Below are positions 17,021-26,425 of a DNA stretch of 64,000 nucleotides, piece after piece (position 1 is the first letter of the stretch; each line of letters begins with the position of its first letter). The translations under genes and the position numbers were made by a program. The notes below the pieces were generated by a model. That model did not search any database and was not told the DNA's origin. It saw only the letters and a program-made list of their open reading frames with translations. This DNA comes from Pseudosulfitobacter pseudonitzschiae (GTDB lineage: Bacteria; Pseudomonadota; Alphaproteobacteria; Rhodobacterales; Rhodobacteraceae), in contig NZ_FQVP01000002.1 of NCBI RefSeq assembly GCF_900129395.1, forward strand, positions 620,001 through 684,000, read 5' to 3'.

Positions 17021-19066
17021 CTACAAATCCTTGACCAACCGCAGCGCGTCATAGATCGCCGCATGGGTGTTGCGTGCCGACACGGCGTCACCGATGCGGA
17101 ACAGTTGGAACTGGCCCTCGGGGTTGCGCACAACCGTCTGGGGCTGCCCGTTTATCAGCGCATCATGGTCCACCGCCCCGCCGTTGCGGCTGAGCGGTCT
17201 CAGGTCGTGGTAGAGCTCGTCCAGCGGCAGCGTGCCATAGTTCACCACCACCTGATCGTAATCGACCTGATGGCTGTGATCGCTGTAATCGGTGCCGATG
17301 GTCGCCGTCAGAACATTGCCGTTGCGCGCAACCCCCAGCAGGCGGCGGGCGACGGTCATGGTCACGTCCTTGTCCTGAAGGGAGCGCATATAGGGCACCA
17401 GGTTCATGCCCATGATGTCGGGCGCAAAGGTGCGGTCGGGGGTCATCACCTCGACCTTTGATCCGGCAGCGGCGGCGATCTCGGCGGCTTGCAGGGCAGG
17501 GTGGTCACCGCTTTCGTCGTAGATCAGAACGCGGGCGGCGGGTTTGATGTCCCCGGCGATAATGTCCCAGGCGCTGACCACATGCGCGGCCTCGGTTCGG
17601 GTCTCGAACAGGTGCATGTTGGGCATGCCCCCTGTCGCCACGATCACCACGTCGGGCGACAGGGCGGTGACATCCCCGGCCTCGGCCCATGTGTTGAAAT
17701 GAAAGGTTACGTCGCGGGCGGCGCATTGCGCCATGCGCCAGTCGATGATGCCGATCATCTCGCGGCGGCGCGGGCTGCGGGCGGTCAGGCGGACCTGTCC
17801 ACCGGGATCGGGCTGTGCTTCGAAGACCGTCACGTCATGGCCCCGCATGGCCGCCACCCGCGCGGCCTCAAGGCCCGCTGGGCCTGCGCCCACGATCACC
17901 ACCTTGCGGGGGCTGTCGGCGGCGGGGATGTCGTGGGGCATGGTCAACTCGCGCCCCGTGGCCGCGTTGTGAATGCACAGCGCCTCGCCCGCCTGATAGA
18001 TACGGTCCAGACAATAGGTGGCCCCGACGCAGGGCCGTATGTCGTCTTCGCGGCCTTCGATGATTTTGCGCACGATGTGCGGGTCGGCCATATGGGCGCG
18101 GGTCATGCCGACCATGTCCAGCAGGCCCGACTCGACCGCATGGCGCGCGGTGGCCACATCGGGAATGCGCGCGGCGTGAAACGTGGGCATGCCGGTCGCG
18201 CGGCGCACTTCGCCTGCGAAATCCAGATGCGGCGCGCTTTTCATGCCTTGCACGGGGATCACGTCGGTCATTGCGGGGTCGGTGTGAATGCGGCCCCGGA
18301 TCACGTTCAGGAAATCCAAGCGGCCGTCGGCGGCGAGTATTTTTGAAATCTCCAAGCCCTCGGCGGCGTCGATCCCGCCCTTTTGTGCCTCGTCCGCGGT
18401 GAACCGGAAGCCCACGATAAAGTCGTCGCCCACGCGTTTGCGCACAGCTCCCAGCACATCCATCGGAAACCGCATGCGGTTTTCCAGCGTGTCGGCCCCG
18501 TATGGCCCGGTCAGATCGTTGGTCAGCGGCGACCAGAACTGGTCCAGAAGGTGCCCGTAGACCTGCAATTCGATCCCGTCCATGCCGCCCGCCTGCATGC
18601 GTTCGGCGGCGTCGGCAAAATCGGTGATGATGCGTTCGATGTCCCAATCCTCGACCAGTTTGGGAAAGGCGCGGTGTGCCGGTTCGCGGTGCCGCGACGA
18701 CGACACAGAAGGCAGCCAGTCGCCCTTGTTCCACCCGGTCCGGCGGCCCAAGTGCGTCAACTGGATCATCACCGCGCAGCCGTGCTCGTGGCACCCGTCG
18801 GTCAGGCGCTGAATCCACGGCACTACCTTGTCGTCATACACCAAAACGTTGTTGAACGCAGGCGGGCTGTCCCGCGACACCGACGCCGACCCTGCCGTCA
18901 TCGCCAGCGCCACACCCGCCTTGGCGCGTTCCGCGTGATAGGCCGCATAACGTTCCTTTGGCATCCCGTCCTCAGGATAGGCGGGTTCGTGGCTGGTGGT
19001 CATGATCCGGTTTTTCAGCGTCAGGTGTTTCAGCTGGAAGGGCTGCAAAAGCGGATCTTTTGACAT
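17021..19066 (-). CDS. FMN/FAD iron-sulfur oxidoreductase, TMADH / dienoyl-CoA reductase family
   Basis: A 681-residue enzyme with an N-terminal old-yellow-enzyme TIM barrel (about 1-345), an iron-sulfur loop, and C-terminal FAD/NAD-type Rossmann domains (VVIVGAGPAGLEAARVAA at about 389-406). The family includes trimethylamine dehydrogenase and several N-methyl amino acid demethylases. The cluster loop reads CVGATYC then CIHN: Cys346, Cys352 and Cys364 are kept but the second position of the usual CxxCxxC is Ala349. The start MSKDPLLQ follows AAGGAACC. It is divergent from an aldehyde dehydrogenase gene, so it may feed an aldehyde to it (inference). The substrate is unknown; demethylation is a guess. 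Confidence 0.85.
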   Translation of the reverse strand: MSKDPLLQPFQLKHLTLKNRIMTTSHEPAYPEDGMPKERYAAYHAERAKAGVALAMTAGSASVSRDSPPAFNNVLVYDDKVVPWIQRLTDGCHEHGCAVMIQLTHLGRRTGWNKGDWLPSVSSSRHREPAHRAFPKLVEDWDIERIITDFADAAERMQAGGMDGIELQVYGHLLDQFWSPLTNDLTGPYGADTLENRMRFPMDVLGAVRKRVGDDFIVGFRFTADEAQKGGIDAAEGLEISKILAADGRLDFLNVIRGRIHTDPAMTDVIPVQGMKSAPHLDFAGEVRRATGMPTFHAARIPDVATARHAVESGLLDMVGMTRAHMADPHIVRKIIEGREDDIRPCVGATYCLDRIYQAGEALCIHNAATGRELTMPHDIPAADSPRKVVIVGAGPAGLEAARVAAMRGHDVTVFEAQPDPGGQVRLTARSPRRREMIGIIDWRMAQCAARDVTFHFNTWAEAGDVTALSPDVVIVATGGMPNMHLFETRTEAAHVVSAWDIIAGDIKPAARVLIYDESGDHPALQAAEIAAAAGSKVEVMTPDRTFAPDIMGMNLVPYMRSLQDKDVTMTVARRLLGVARNGNVLTATIGTDYSDHSHQVDYDQVVVNYGTLPLDELYHDLRPLSRNGGAVDHDALINGQPQTVVRNPEGQFQLFRIGDAVSARNTHAAIYDALRLVKDL

Positions 19067-19313
19067 GGAGGTTCCTTGGGGTTGGGTGGCAGTTATGTTC
19101 ATGCTGCCAGCCGTGGGTGTCACAGATTTGCCGACCTGCGACGCCGACCTGTCAACGCGCGACGCGCACAGATTGACGGGGACATTTGCTGGTCAATGGT
19201 CGCAGGTTGGGCTGCGCGCGGGGCCGTGTCAATCACGGCTGCTGCGCTGGACAAGGCACGGGGCGGCGACTATCTCGGCAAGGGTCAGGAACACTGCACC
19301 AAAGGACCATGCC

Positions 19314-20753
19314 ATGCTGGACAAGCGTCAGTTCTATATCGACGGCCAATGGGTCGCGCCGCTGGCAGGCACGGACCGCGCGGTGATTGATCCGTCGACG
19401 GAACAGCACTTTGCCACCATTTCGCTGGGTGGGCAGGCCGACACTGATTTTGCCGTTGCCGCTGCACGCGCGGCGTTCCCAAGCTGGCGCACCTCGACCA
19501 AGACGCAGCGGATCGACCTGGTCCGCAGCATTTTTGACGTCTACATGCGCCGCTCGGACGAGATGGGCGCGGTGATCAGCCGCGAGGTTGGCGCACCGCT
19601 CGAGATGTCCAAGACCCAGCAGGCCCGCACCAGCAGCTCGCATTTCACCGGCTTTCTGGACGCACTTGAGACGTTCGAATTCGAACGCCCGCTGCGCCCG
19701 GACACGCCGCACGACCGTATCCTTTATGAACCCATCGGCGTCGCGGCCCTGATCACGCCGTGGAACTGGCCGATGAAGCAGATCGTGCTCAAGGTGATAC
19801 CGGCGCTGGCTTCGGGGTGTACTGCGGTGCTGAAACCCTCGGAACAGGCGCCGCTGTCGGCCATGCTCTTTGCCGAGATCATGCACGAGGCCGGGGTGCC
19901 TGCGGGCGTTTTCAACCTGCTGAACGGTGACGGGCCGGGGGTGGGGGCGCAGCTTTCGGGGCACCGCGATGTGGATGTGGTCAGCTTTACCGGCTCGACC
20001 GATGCGGGCCGCGCGATCACGCGGGCAGGGGCGGACACGGTGAAACGGGTGCGGCTGGAACTGGGCGGCAAGGGGGCGAACATGATCTTTGCCGATGCCC
20101 ATGAGAACGCCGTGCCGAACGGTGTCATGCGCTGTTTCAACAATTCGGGCCAGTCGTGCAATGCCCCCAGCCGGATGCTGGTGGAACAATCGCGTTATGC
20201 GCAAGCTGTCGAAGAGGCCAAAGCCACCGCCGAGGCGATCACCGTGGGTGGCACGTCCGAGGTTGGCCCGCACATCGGGCCTGTGGTCAACGCAGCGCAG
20301 TTCGACAAGATCCAGACGTTGATTGCATCCGGTATCAAAGAGGGCGCACGGCTGGTCGCCGGTGGTCTGGGCCGTCCCGAAGGGATCGAACAGGGCTTTT
20401 ACGTGCGTCCCACGGTCTTTGCCGATTGCACGCCCGACATGACGATCATGCGCACGGAAATCTTTGGGCCGGTGCTGTCGATGATGGCCTTTGACACCGA
20501 AGACGAGGCCATCGCCATTGCCAATGACACCGACTACGGCCTGACCAACTATGTGCAGACCGCCAACCCAGACCGCGCACAGCGTATTTCGCGCGACCTG
20601 CGCTCGGGCATGGTTGAGATCAACGAACAGCGCCGCAGCACCGGCGCGCCGTTTGGCGGCATGAAACAATCGGGCACGGGCCGCGAGGGCGGCATCTGGG
20701 GGCTGGAAGAGTTTCTTGAGGTCCGCGCCATCAGCGGCTGGCCCGCGGACTGA
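19314..20753 (+). CDS. NAD(P)-dependent aldehyde dehydrogenase
   Basis: A 479-residue ALDH-superfamily enzyme. It has PWNWPMKQ near 149-156, the cofactor loop FTGSTDAGR near 225-233, general base Glu249 in LELGGKGAN, and nucleophile Cys282 in GQSCNAPSR. The ATG follows AAAGGACC. It oxidises an aldehyde to the acid with NAD or NADP; the substrate is not evident. It is divergent from the TMADH-like flavoprotein across a 247-bp region with several GTCAA boxes. Its stop lies 2 bp from the hutC stop on the other strand. Confidence 0.93.
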   Translation: MLDKRQFYIDGQWVAPLAGTDRAVIDPSTEQHFATISLGGQADTDFAVAAARAAFPSWRTSTKTQRIDLVRSIFDVYMRRSDEMGAVISREVGAPLEMSKTQQARTSSSHFTGFLDALETFEFERPLRPDTPHDRILYEPIGVAALITPWNWPMKQIVLKVIPALASGCTAVLKPSEQAPLSAMLFAEIMHEAGVPAGVFNLLNGDGPGVGAQLSGHRDVDVVSFTGSTDAGRAITRAGADTVKRVRLELGGKGANMIFADAHENAVPNGVMRCFNNSGQSCNAPSRMLVEQSRYAQAVEEAKATAEAITVGGTSEVGPHIGPVVNAAQFDKIQTLIASGIKEGARLVAGGLGRPEGIEQGFYVRPTVFADCTPDMTIMRTEIFGPVLSMMAFDTEDEAIAIANDTDYGLTNYVQTANPDRAQRISRDLRSGMVEINEQRRSTGAPFGGMKQSGTGREGGIWGLEEFLEVRAISGWPAD

Positions 20754-20755
20754 AC

Positions 20756-21451
20756 CTAAAGGTCGGCCTGCATTGCATAACCATGCGCAAACAGCAGGCT
20801 CACGCGGGTGACCGCAGTGTCCCCGTTCCACGTGTTGCGGGTGAGCGCGAACAACGCGGCGCCTTCCGCACACCCCAGTTCCTGCGCCTCGGCGCTGGTG
20901 GCGCTGTGCGCTGATAAGGCAATGTCGCCGCCGGTATAGGGCGTGTGTTCCAGCAGCCATTCGTTGGCGCTGGTGGTGTCAAAGGATTGGTCCAGCACAC
21001 CCGGCGCGCCTGCCGGATTGATCCAACGGTCTTCCAACGCATAGGCCACGTCATCGGCAAAATGCAGCGCCCGCACATGCAGCAACGCCGCCTTGCCGGT
21101 TTTCAGCACGCGGCGGACAGGGGCGGGGGGGCGGACCAGCTTGCGCGCGAGCAGGCGGTAGTCATAGCGCGCGCCCTTGTCCTCGACTTCCTGGCGGATC
21201 ACCGCGATGGACAACGTGGCCCGCGCCACCGGTTGCAGCGCCACGCGGGTGCCCGCCCGTCGCTTGCGGTCCAACAGCCCCGCCTCGGCCACCGCGCGCA
21301 GGGCGCGATTCACGGTGGCGCGGGCGCAACCGAATTCCGTTGCCAGATCGGCCTCGTTCGGGATCAGCGCGCCGGGGGGCCATTCGCGGGCATTGATGCG
21401 GCGCAGCACCTCTTGCTGCACCGCCTGCCAGTTGCGGATGTCCTTGGTCAC
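20756..21451 (-). CDS. hutC: Histidine utilisation repressor, GntR/HutC family
   Basis: A 231-residue regulator with an N-terminal GntR winged helix (EFGCARATVNRALRAVAEAGL near residues 39-59) and a C-terminal UTRA effector domain. It starts at GTG in a GTGA overlap with the end of hutF, so both are made from one divergent transcript. HutC repressors are known to release DNA on binding urocanate. Its likely operator is the inverted repeat at 22829-22848 between hutF and hutI. Confidence 0.92.
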   Translation of the reverse strand: MTKDIRNWQAVQQEVLRRINAREWPPGALIPNEADLATEFGCARATVNRALRAVAEAGLLDRKRRAGTRVALQPVARATLSIAVIRQEVEDKGARYDYRLLARKLVRPPAPVRRVLKTGKAALLHVRALHFADDVAYALEDRWINPAGAPGVLDQSFDTTSANEWLLEHTPYTGGDIALSAHSATSAEAQELGCAEGAALFALTRNTWNGDTAVTRVSLLFAHGYAMQADL

Positions 21452-22809
21452 AGGGCGTCTTTCAGTGACCGCAGGACCCGGCGGTAGCTTGCGGTGATGG
21501 CATCGCGGTCGATGTGCGCGCCGTCCTGCACCACATGGCGGCCCGCCGACCAGACATCTCGCACCAGCCGGTCGTCGCCTGCGAATATCCAGGCGTCCAG
21601 CGCCAGATCGCCGCTGCGTCCTTCCAGGTGGATCGACTGTGTGTCCAGCGCCAGCATGTCGGCCCATTGGCCTGCGGCAATGGCCCCGCTTGCGCGCCCC
21701 GCCGCCTGCGCCCCGCCCGCCAGAACGGCATCAAAGATGCGCCGTCCGGTGGACGCCTGCGCTGTGGCCAGCGCCGCGCGGGTGCCATCGCGCAGACGCT
21801 GGGAATAGTCCAGCGTGCGCAGTTCCTCGGACAAGCTGATGCGGATGTTGCTGTCGGACCCTACCGCCACGGCACCGCCCGCATCGAACCAGCGCACGCC
21901 ATCAAAAATACCGTCGCCCAGCGAGCTTTCGGTGATCGGGCACAGGCCCGCGACGGCACCGGTTGTGGCCAATGCTGTGGTCTCGGACGGGGTCATCTGA
22001 GTGCAATGGATCAGGCACCAGCGGTCGTCCAGATCCATGTGTTCCAACGCCCAGTCGACGGGCCGTGCACCCCATGCGGCCTGTACCTCGTCCACTTCGG
22101 GGATCTGTTCGGCCAGATGCATGTGCAGCGGACCTTGGTGATAGCGGCGGGCAAATTCGGTCAGGTCCTCGCGCCCCACGGCGCGCAGCGAATGCGGCGC
22201 CGCGCCCAGCGTGTGATCGGCAGGCAGGGTGCGCAACGCATCCCCCGCCGCCGCATGCAGTTGCGCGAAACGGTCGGCGTCGTTGCCAAATCGAACCTGA
22301 CCCGCGCCCAGATCACGCTGGTCACATCCACCGAACTGGTAGTGCACCGGCACCAGACACAGGCCCGCGCCGCTTTGTTCGGCTGCGGCCACGATGCGCC
22401 CCGACATCTCGGCCAGGTCGGCATAGGGCACACCGCCGGGCTGGTGGTGCAGGTAGTGAAATTCGACCGATGCCCCATAACCGGCTTCAAGCATTTCCAT
22501 CTGCACAAAGGCGGTGATCGCCTGCACATCGTCCGGCGTCAGCCGGTCGAGAAAGCGGAACATCAACTGCCGCCAGGTCCAGAAACTGTCGCGCGGGTCG
22601 GGGCCGCGCCGTTCGGTCAGACCGGCCATTGCCCGCTGGAACGCGTGGGAATGCACGTTCACCGGGGCGGGCAGCAGAATTCCCAGATCGGGACCGCTGC
22701 GCGCGGTGTTTGCCGTGGCCGAGACGATGCGCCCCGCGTCAACGGTCACGGTGACATCCTGCGCCCACCCTTGTGGCAGCAGGGCCTGGGACGCCCAAAG
22801 TTTTTCCAT
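21448..22809 (-). CDS. hutF: Formimidoylglutamate deiminase
   Basis: A 453-residue amidohydrolase that converts N-formimidoyl-L-glutamate to N-formylglutamate and ammonia. Metal and active-site segments are NVHSHAFQR near 58-66, the HMHLAE segment, LIHCTQM, and GSDSNIRIS. ATG at 22809 has a GAGG site. The reading frame stays open upstream through the divergent hutI gene, but that part is antisense. Presence of HutF means the five-step pathway is used rather than direct formimidoylglutamase. Confidence 0.95.
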   Translation of the reverse strand: MEKLWASQALLPQGWAQDVTVTVDAGRIVSATANTARSGPDLGILLPAPVNVHSHAFQRAMAGLTERRGPDPRDSFWTWRQLMFRFLDRLTPDDVQAITAFVQMEMLEAGYGASVEFHYLHHQPGGVPYADLAEMSGRIVAAAEQSGAGLCLVPVHYQFGGCDQRDLGAGQVRFGNDADRFAQLHAAAGDALRTLPADHTLGAAPHSLRAVGREDLTEFARRYHQGPLHMHLAEQIPEVDEVQAAWGARPVDWALEHMDLDDRWCLIHCTQMTPSETTALATTGAVAGLCPITESSLGDGIFDGVRWFDAGGAVAVGSDSNIRISLSEELRTLDYSQRLRDGTRAALATAQASTGRRIFDAVLAGGAQAAGRASGAIAAGQWADMLALDTQSIHLEGRSGDLALDAWIFAGDDRLVRDVWSAGRHVVQDGAHIDRDAITASYRRVLRSLKDAL

Positions 22810-22819
22810 GATGCCTCGC

Positions 22820-22849
22820 TTGACAGAATAATATGTGCAGACATAATAC
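22820..22849 (+). promoter_or_regulatory. Predicted sigma-70 promoter of the hutIHGU operon
   Basis: A consensus -35 TTGACA (22820-22825) is followed at 17-18 bp by ATAATA/TAATAC (22843-22849). Start of transcription would fall near 22856, about 30 bp before the hutI codon. The HutC operator candidate lies between and over these boxes. Confidence 0.6.
22829..22848. promoter_or_regulatory. HutC operator candidate
   Basis: Inverted repeat TAATATGT-GCAG-ACATAATA with 7 of 8 arm positions paired. It is in the 75-bp divergent region and occludes the hutI promoter spacer. It could repress both hutCF and hutIHGU (inference). Confidence 0.6.
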
Positions 22850-22884
22850 GCATAACTGCACCGATAAACAAGTGAGTCGTGACC

Positions 22885-24078
22885 ATGCTTTTGACCAATG
22901 CCCGCATCGCCACAATGTCCGAGCCTGCCGGTTACGGCCTGATCGACGACGGGGCGATTGTGATCCGTGGCGACCGGATCGTCTGGGTTGGGGCGCAGGC
23001 CGACCTGCCTGCGGAACACGCGGGCGAAGAGGTCACCGATCTGGGCGGGCGTCTGGTGACACCGGCGTTGATCGACTGCCACACGCACCTGGTTTTTGGC
23101 GGCAACCGCGCGGGCGAATTCGAACAGCGGCTTGAAGGTGTCTCCTATGAGCAGATCGCGCGCAGCGGTGGCGGCATCGTGTCGACCGTGCGCGCCACGC
23201 GCGATGCCACGCCCCAGGCGTTGCTGCAATCGGCGCTGACCCGCGTGGATGCGATGATCGCCGAAGGGGTCAGCACCATCGAGGTCAAGTCCGGCTATGG
23301 TCTGGACCGCGAAGCCGAGTTGAAGATGTTGCGGGTGGCGCGGCAGATCGCCGATGTGCGCCCGGTCACCGTGCGCACCACCTATCTGGGTGCCCATGCG
23401 GTGCCGCCCGAGTTTGCGGGTGATGCGGATGGCTATATTGATCAGGTCTGCATCCCGACCCTGCACGCCGCCCATGCCGAAGGACTGGTGGATGCGGTGG
23501 ACGGGTTTTGCGAGGGCATCGCTTTTGACACGGGCCAGATCGCGCGGGTGTTCGACGCGGCCCGCGCGCTGGGCCTGCCGGTGAAACTGCACGCCGAGCA
23601 ACTGTCGAACATCGGCGGCACGCAACTGGCTGCGCGGTATGGCGCGCTCAGCGCCGATCATGTCGAATACGCCAACGCCGCTGACGCCGACGCGATGGGG
23701 CAGGCGGGCAGCGTTGCTGTTCTGCTGCCCGGTGCCTTCTACACGCTGCACGAAACCCAAATGCCCCCCGTCGCGGCATTCCGCGCCGCCGGTGTGCCCA
23801 TGGCGATTGCCACCGACTGCAACCCCGGTTCCTCCCCGCTGGCCTCGCCCTTGCTGACGTTGAACATGGCCTGCACCCTGTTTCGCCTGACACCGGCCGA
23901 GGCGCTGGCGGGGCTGACCCGCAACGCGGCACGTGCGCTGGGGCTGACCGATCAGGGCCGGATCGCACCGGAGATGCGCGCCGATCTGGCGGTCTGGGAC
24001 GTCACCGAACCTGCCGAACTGGCCTATCGCATCGGCTTTAACCCCCTTCAATCCCGTATTTTCGGAGGCACATTGTGA
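22885..24078 (+). CDS. hutI: Imidazolonepropionase
   Basis: A metal-dependent amidohydrolase of about 397 residues that opens imidazolone-5-propionate to N-formimidoylglutamate. Conserved segments are [36 protein letters not shown]-like [20 protein letters not shown] and [13 protein letters not shown] at 22885 has an AAGTGAG site 8 bases upstream; a GTG two codons earlier is also possible. It is first in the hutIHGU operon and its stop overlaps the hutH start in GTGA. Confidence 0.95.
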   Translation: MLLTNARIATMSEPAGYGLIDDGAIVIRGDRIVWVGAQADLPAEHAGEEVTDLGGRLVTPALIDCHTHLVFGGNRAGEFEQRLEGVSYEQIARSGGGIVSTVRATRDATPQALLQSALTRVDAMIAEGVSTIEVKSGYGLDREAELKMLRVARQIADVRPVTVRTTYLGAHAVPPEFAGDADGYIDQVCIPTLHAAHAEGLVDAVDGFCEGIAFDTGQIARVFDAARALGLPVKLHAEQLSNIGGTQLAARYGALSADHVEYANAADADAMGQAGSVAVLLPGAFYTLHETQMPPVAAFRAAGVPMAIATDCNPGSSPLASPLLTLNMACTLFRLTPAEALAGLTRNAARALGLTDQGRIAPEMRADLAVWDVTEPAELAYRIGFNPLQSRIFGGTL

Positions 24079-25631
24079 CCGTAACCCTGACACCCGGCAC
24101 GACGACACTGTCGACCCTGCACCACATCTGGACCCACGGGGGGGCCGCGGCGCTGACCCCCGACGCCCGCCCCGGCGTCGAAGCGGCGGCGGCACTGGTG
24201 GCCAAGGCGGCGGCAGGCGAGGCGGCGGTTTACGGCGTGAACACCGGCTTTGGCAAACTTGCCTCAGTCAAGATCGCGGCCAAGGATACAGCGCGCCTGC
24301 AACGCAACCTGATCCTGTCGCATTGCTGCGGCGTGGGCACACCGCTGGACGCGGCGACGACGCGGTTGATGATGGTGTTGAAGCTGCTGTCGCTGGGGCG
24401 GGGCGCGTCGGGTGTGGCGTGGTCTACGGTTGCTGTGATCGAAGGGATGCTTGCCAAGGGTGTGAACCCGGTGATCCCGGACCAAGGCTCGGTCGGTGCC
24501 TCGGGCGACCTTGCGCCGCTGGCGCATATGGCCGCCGTGATGATCGGCGAGGGCGAGGCGGTCTTTGACGGCACCCGCATGGCAGGGGGCGACGCGTTGA
24601 AGGCTGCGGGGCTGAAGCCGATCACGCTGGGCCCGAAAGAGGGGCTTGCGCTGATCAACGGCACACAGTTTTCCACCGCCTGCGCGCTGGTGGGGCTGTG
24701 GGGCGCTTGGGCCAATGCGTCGGCCAGCGTGGTCACCTGCGCGCTCAGCACTGACGCGATCATGGGCAGCACTGCGCCGCTGGAAGATGCCATTCACACC
24801 CTGCGCGGCCATGCGGGCCAGATTGCGGTGGCCCGTGCGCAACGAGCGCTGATGGCAGGTTCGGAAATCCGCGAAAGCCACCGCGACGGCGACACCCGCG
24901 TCCAAGACCCCTATTGCATCCGCTGCCAGCCACAGGTGACGGGTGCCGCGATGGACCTGTTGCACGCCGCCGCCCGCACGTTGGAGATCGAGGCGAACGC
25001 CGTCACCGACAACCCACTTGTCCTGGTCGATGACAGTCACCCCGACGGCGGCCTGATCGTGTCGGGCGGGAACTTCCACGCCGAACCCGTGGGCTTTGCC
25101 GCCGACCAGATTGCCGTCGCCATTTCCGAGATCGGTGCGATTGCGCAGCGGCGCGTGGCACTGATGGTGGACCCGACGCTCAGCTTTGATCTGCCGCCCT
25201 TCCTGACGCCCGACCCGGGCCTGAATTCGGGTCTGATGATTGCCGAGGTGACCACGGCGGCGCTGATGAGCGAGAACAAGCACCTGGCCAATCCCTGCAC
25301 CACCGACAGCACGCCGACCTCTGCCAACCAGGAGGACCACGTGAGCATGGCGGCCCATGCTGCACGCCGACTGGCGCGGATGAACGCCAACCTGAACGTG
25401 ATCCTGGGCGTCGAGGCAATCTGCGGTGCACAGGGCATCGGCTTTCGCGCGCCATTGCAGACCAGCGATACGTTGCAGGCGGTCATTGCGACCCTGCGGC
25501 AGGTCGTGCCTGCGGTGGCCGAGGACCGCTACATGGCCCCCAGCCTCGAGGCGGCGGCGACGCTGATACGCGAAGGCCAACTGGTTGCGAGCGCCGAGCT
25601 TCCGGCCTTTGTGCGCGGAGAGATGGCATGA
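24075..25631 (+). CDS. hutH: Histidine ammonia-lyase
   Basis: A 518-residue lyase that converts L-histidine to urocanate and ammonia. Residues Ala142-Ser143-Gly144 in [14 protein letters not shown] form the autocatalytic MIO electrophile. Other signatures are [11 protein letters not shown] near 53-63, [13 protein letters not shown] and [10 protein letters not shown]. It starts at GTG with a GGAGG site seven bases upstream inside the end of hutI, and overlaps hutG by ATGA. Confidence 0.97.
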   Translation: MTVTLTPGTTTLSTLHHIWTHGGAAALTPDARPGVEAAAALVAKAAAGEAAVYGVNTGFGKLASVKIAAKDTARLQRNLILSHCCGVGTPLDAATTRLMMVLKLLSLGRGASGVAWSTVAVIEGMLAKGVNPVIPDQGSVGASGDLAPLAHMAAVMIGEGEAVFDGTRMAGGDALKAAGLKPITLGPKEGLALINGTQFSTACALVGLWGAWANASASVVTCALSTDAIMGSTAPLEDAIHTLRGHAGQIAVARAQRALMAGSEIRESHRDGDTRVQDPYCIRCQPQVTGAAMDLLHAAARTLEIEANAVTDNPLVLVDDSHPDGGLIVSGGNFHAEPVGFAADQIAVAISEIGAIAQRRVALMVDPTLSFDLPPFLTPDPGLNSGLMIAEVTTAALMSENKHLANPCTTDSTPTSANQEDHVSMAAHAARRLARMNANLNVILGVEAICGAQGIGFRAPLQTSDTLQAVIATLRQVVPAVAEDRYMAPSLEAAATLIREGQLVASAELPAFVRGEMA

Positions 25632-26425
25632 CCCCAGTCGAAATCATGCAGGGCGACAGCCCCGTGGTTCTGGGCCTGCCGCACACCGGAACCTTTGTGC
25701 CCGATGATATCCACGCGGCGTTGAACGCGCGGGGCAGGGAACTCGCAGACACCGACTGGCACATTCACACGCTGTATGACGGGCTGCTGGCCGGGGCCAC
25801 GACCGTGCGCGCCACGTTCCATCGCTATGTGATCGACGCCAACCGCGACCCCAGCGGGACCAGCCTGTACCCCGGGCAGAACACCACGGGGCTGGTGCCG
25901 CTGACCGACTTTGACGGGCACGACATCTGGCAGACCGAACCCGATTCCGCCGAGATCGAACGCCGCCGTCTTGCGTTTCACGCGCCCTATCACGCGGCCT
26001 TGCAGGCGGAACTGGAGCGGGTCCGGGCGCGCCACGGCGTTGCGATCCTGTACGATTGCCACTCGATCCGCAGCGATATCCCCTTTCTGTTCGACGGCAC
26101 CCTGCCGGATTTCAACATCGGCACCGATATGGGCCGCACCTGCGCCCCGCAGATCGAAGCCGCGACCGTGGCGGTCTGCGCGGCGGCCACACAGAGTCAC
26201 GTCCTGAACGGACGGTTCAAGGGCGGCTGGACAACCCGCCATTATGGCCAGCCCGAAACCGGCATACACGCCATCCAGATGGAGCTGGCCCAGTCCACCT
26301 ATCTGACGGACGAGGCCGCGCCCTGGACCTATGACGCAACCAAATCCCGCGCCTTGCGCATCCATCTGCAAGACATCCTGACCACGCTGGCCGAAATGGC
26401 CCCCCAGTTGAAAGGCACATCATGA
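25628..26425 (+). CDS. hutG: N-formylglutamate amidohydrolase
   Basis: A 265-residue FGase-family enzyme that splits N-formylglutamate into formate and glutamate, the last step after HutF. Conserved [14 protein letters not shown] at about 16-29, the metal-site segments [12 protein letters not shown] and YDCHSIRSD, and GGWTTRHYG are visible. Overlaps of four bases with hutH and hutU place it in the middle of the operon. Confidence 0.93.
   Translation: MTPVEIMQGDSPVVLGLPHTGTFVPDDIHAALNARGRELADTDWHIHTLYDGLLAGATTVRATFHRYVIDANRDPSGTSLYPGQNTTGLVPLTDFDGHDIWQTEPDSAEIERRRLAFHAPYHAALQAELERVRARHGVAILYDCHSIRSDIPFLFDGTLPDFNIGTDMGRTCAPQIEAATVAVCAAATQSHVLNGRFKGGWTTRHYGQPETGIHAIQMELAQSTYLTDEAAPWTYDATKSRALRIHLQDILTTLAEMAPQLKGTS

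Noticed and set aside
22810-24195. Upstream extension of hutF through hutI
   Set aside because: The frame is open but the residues are antisense to hutI, and the conserved HutF start with its ribosome site is at 22809.
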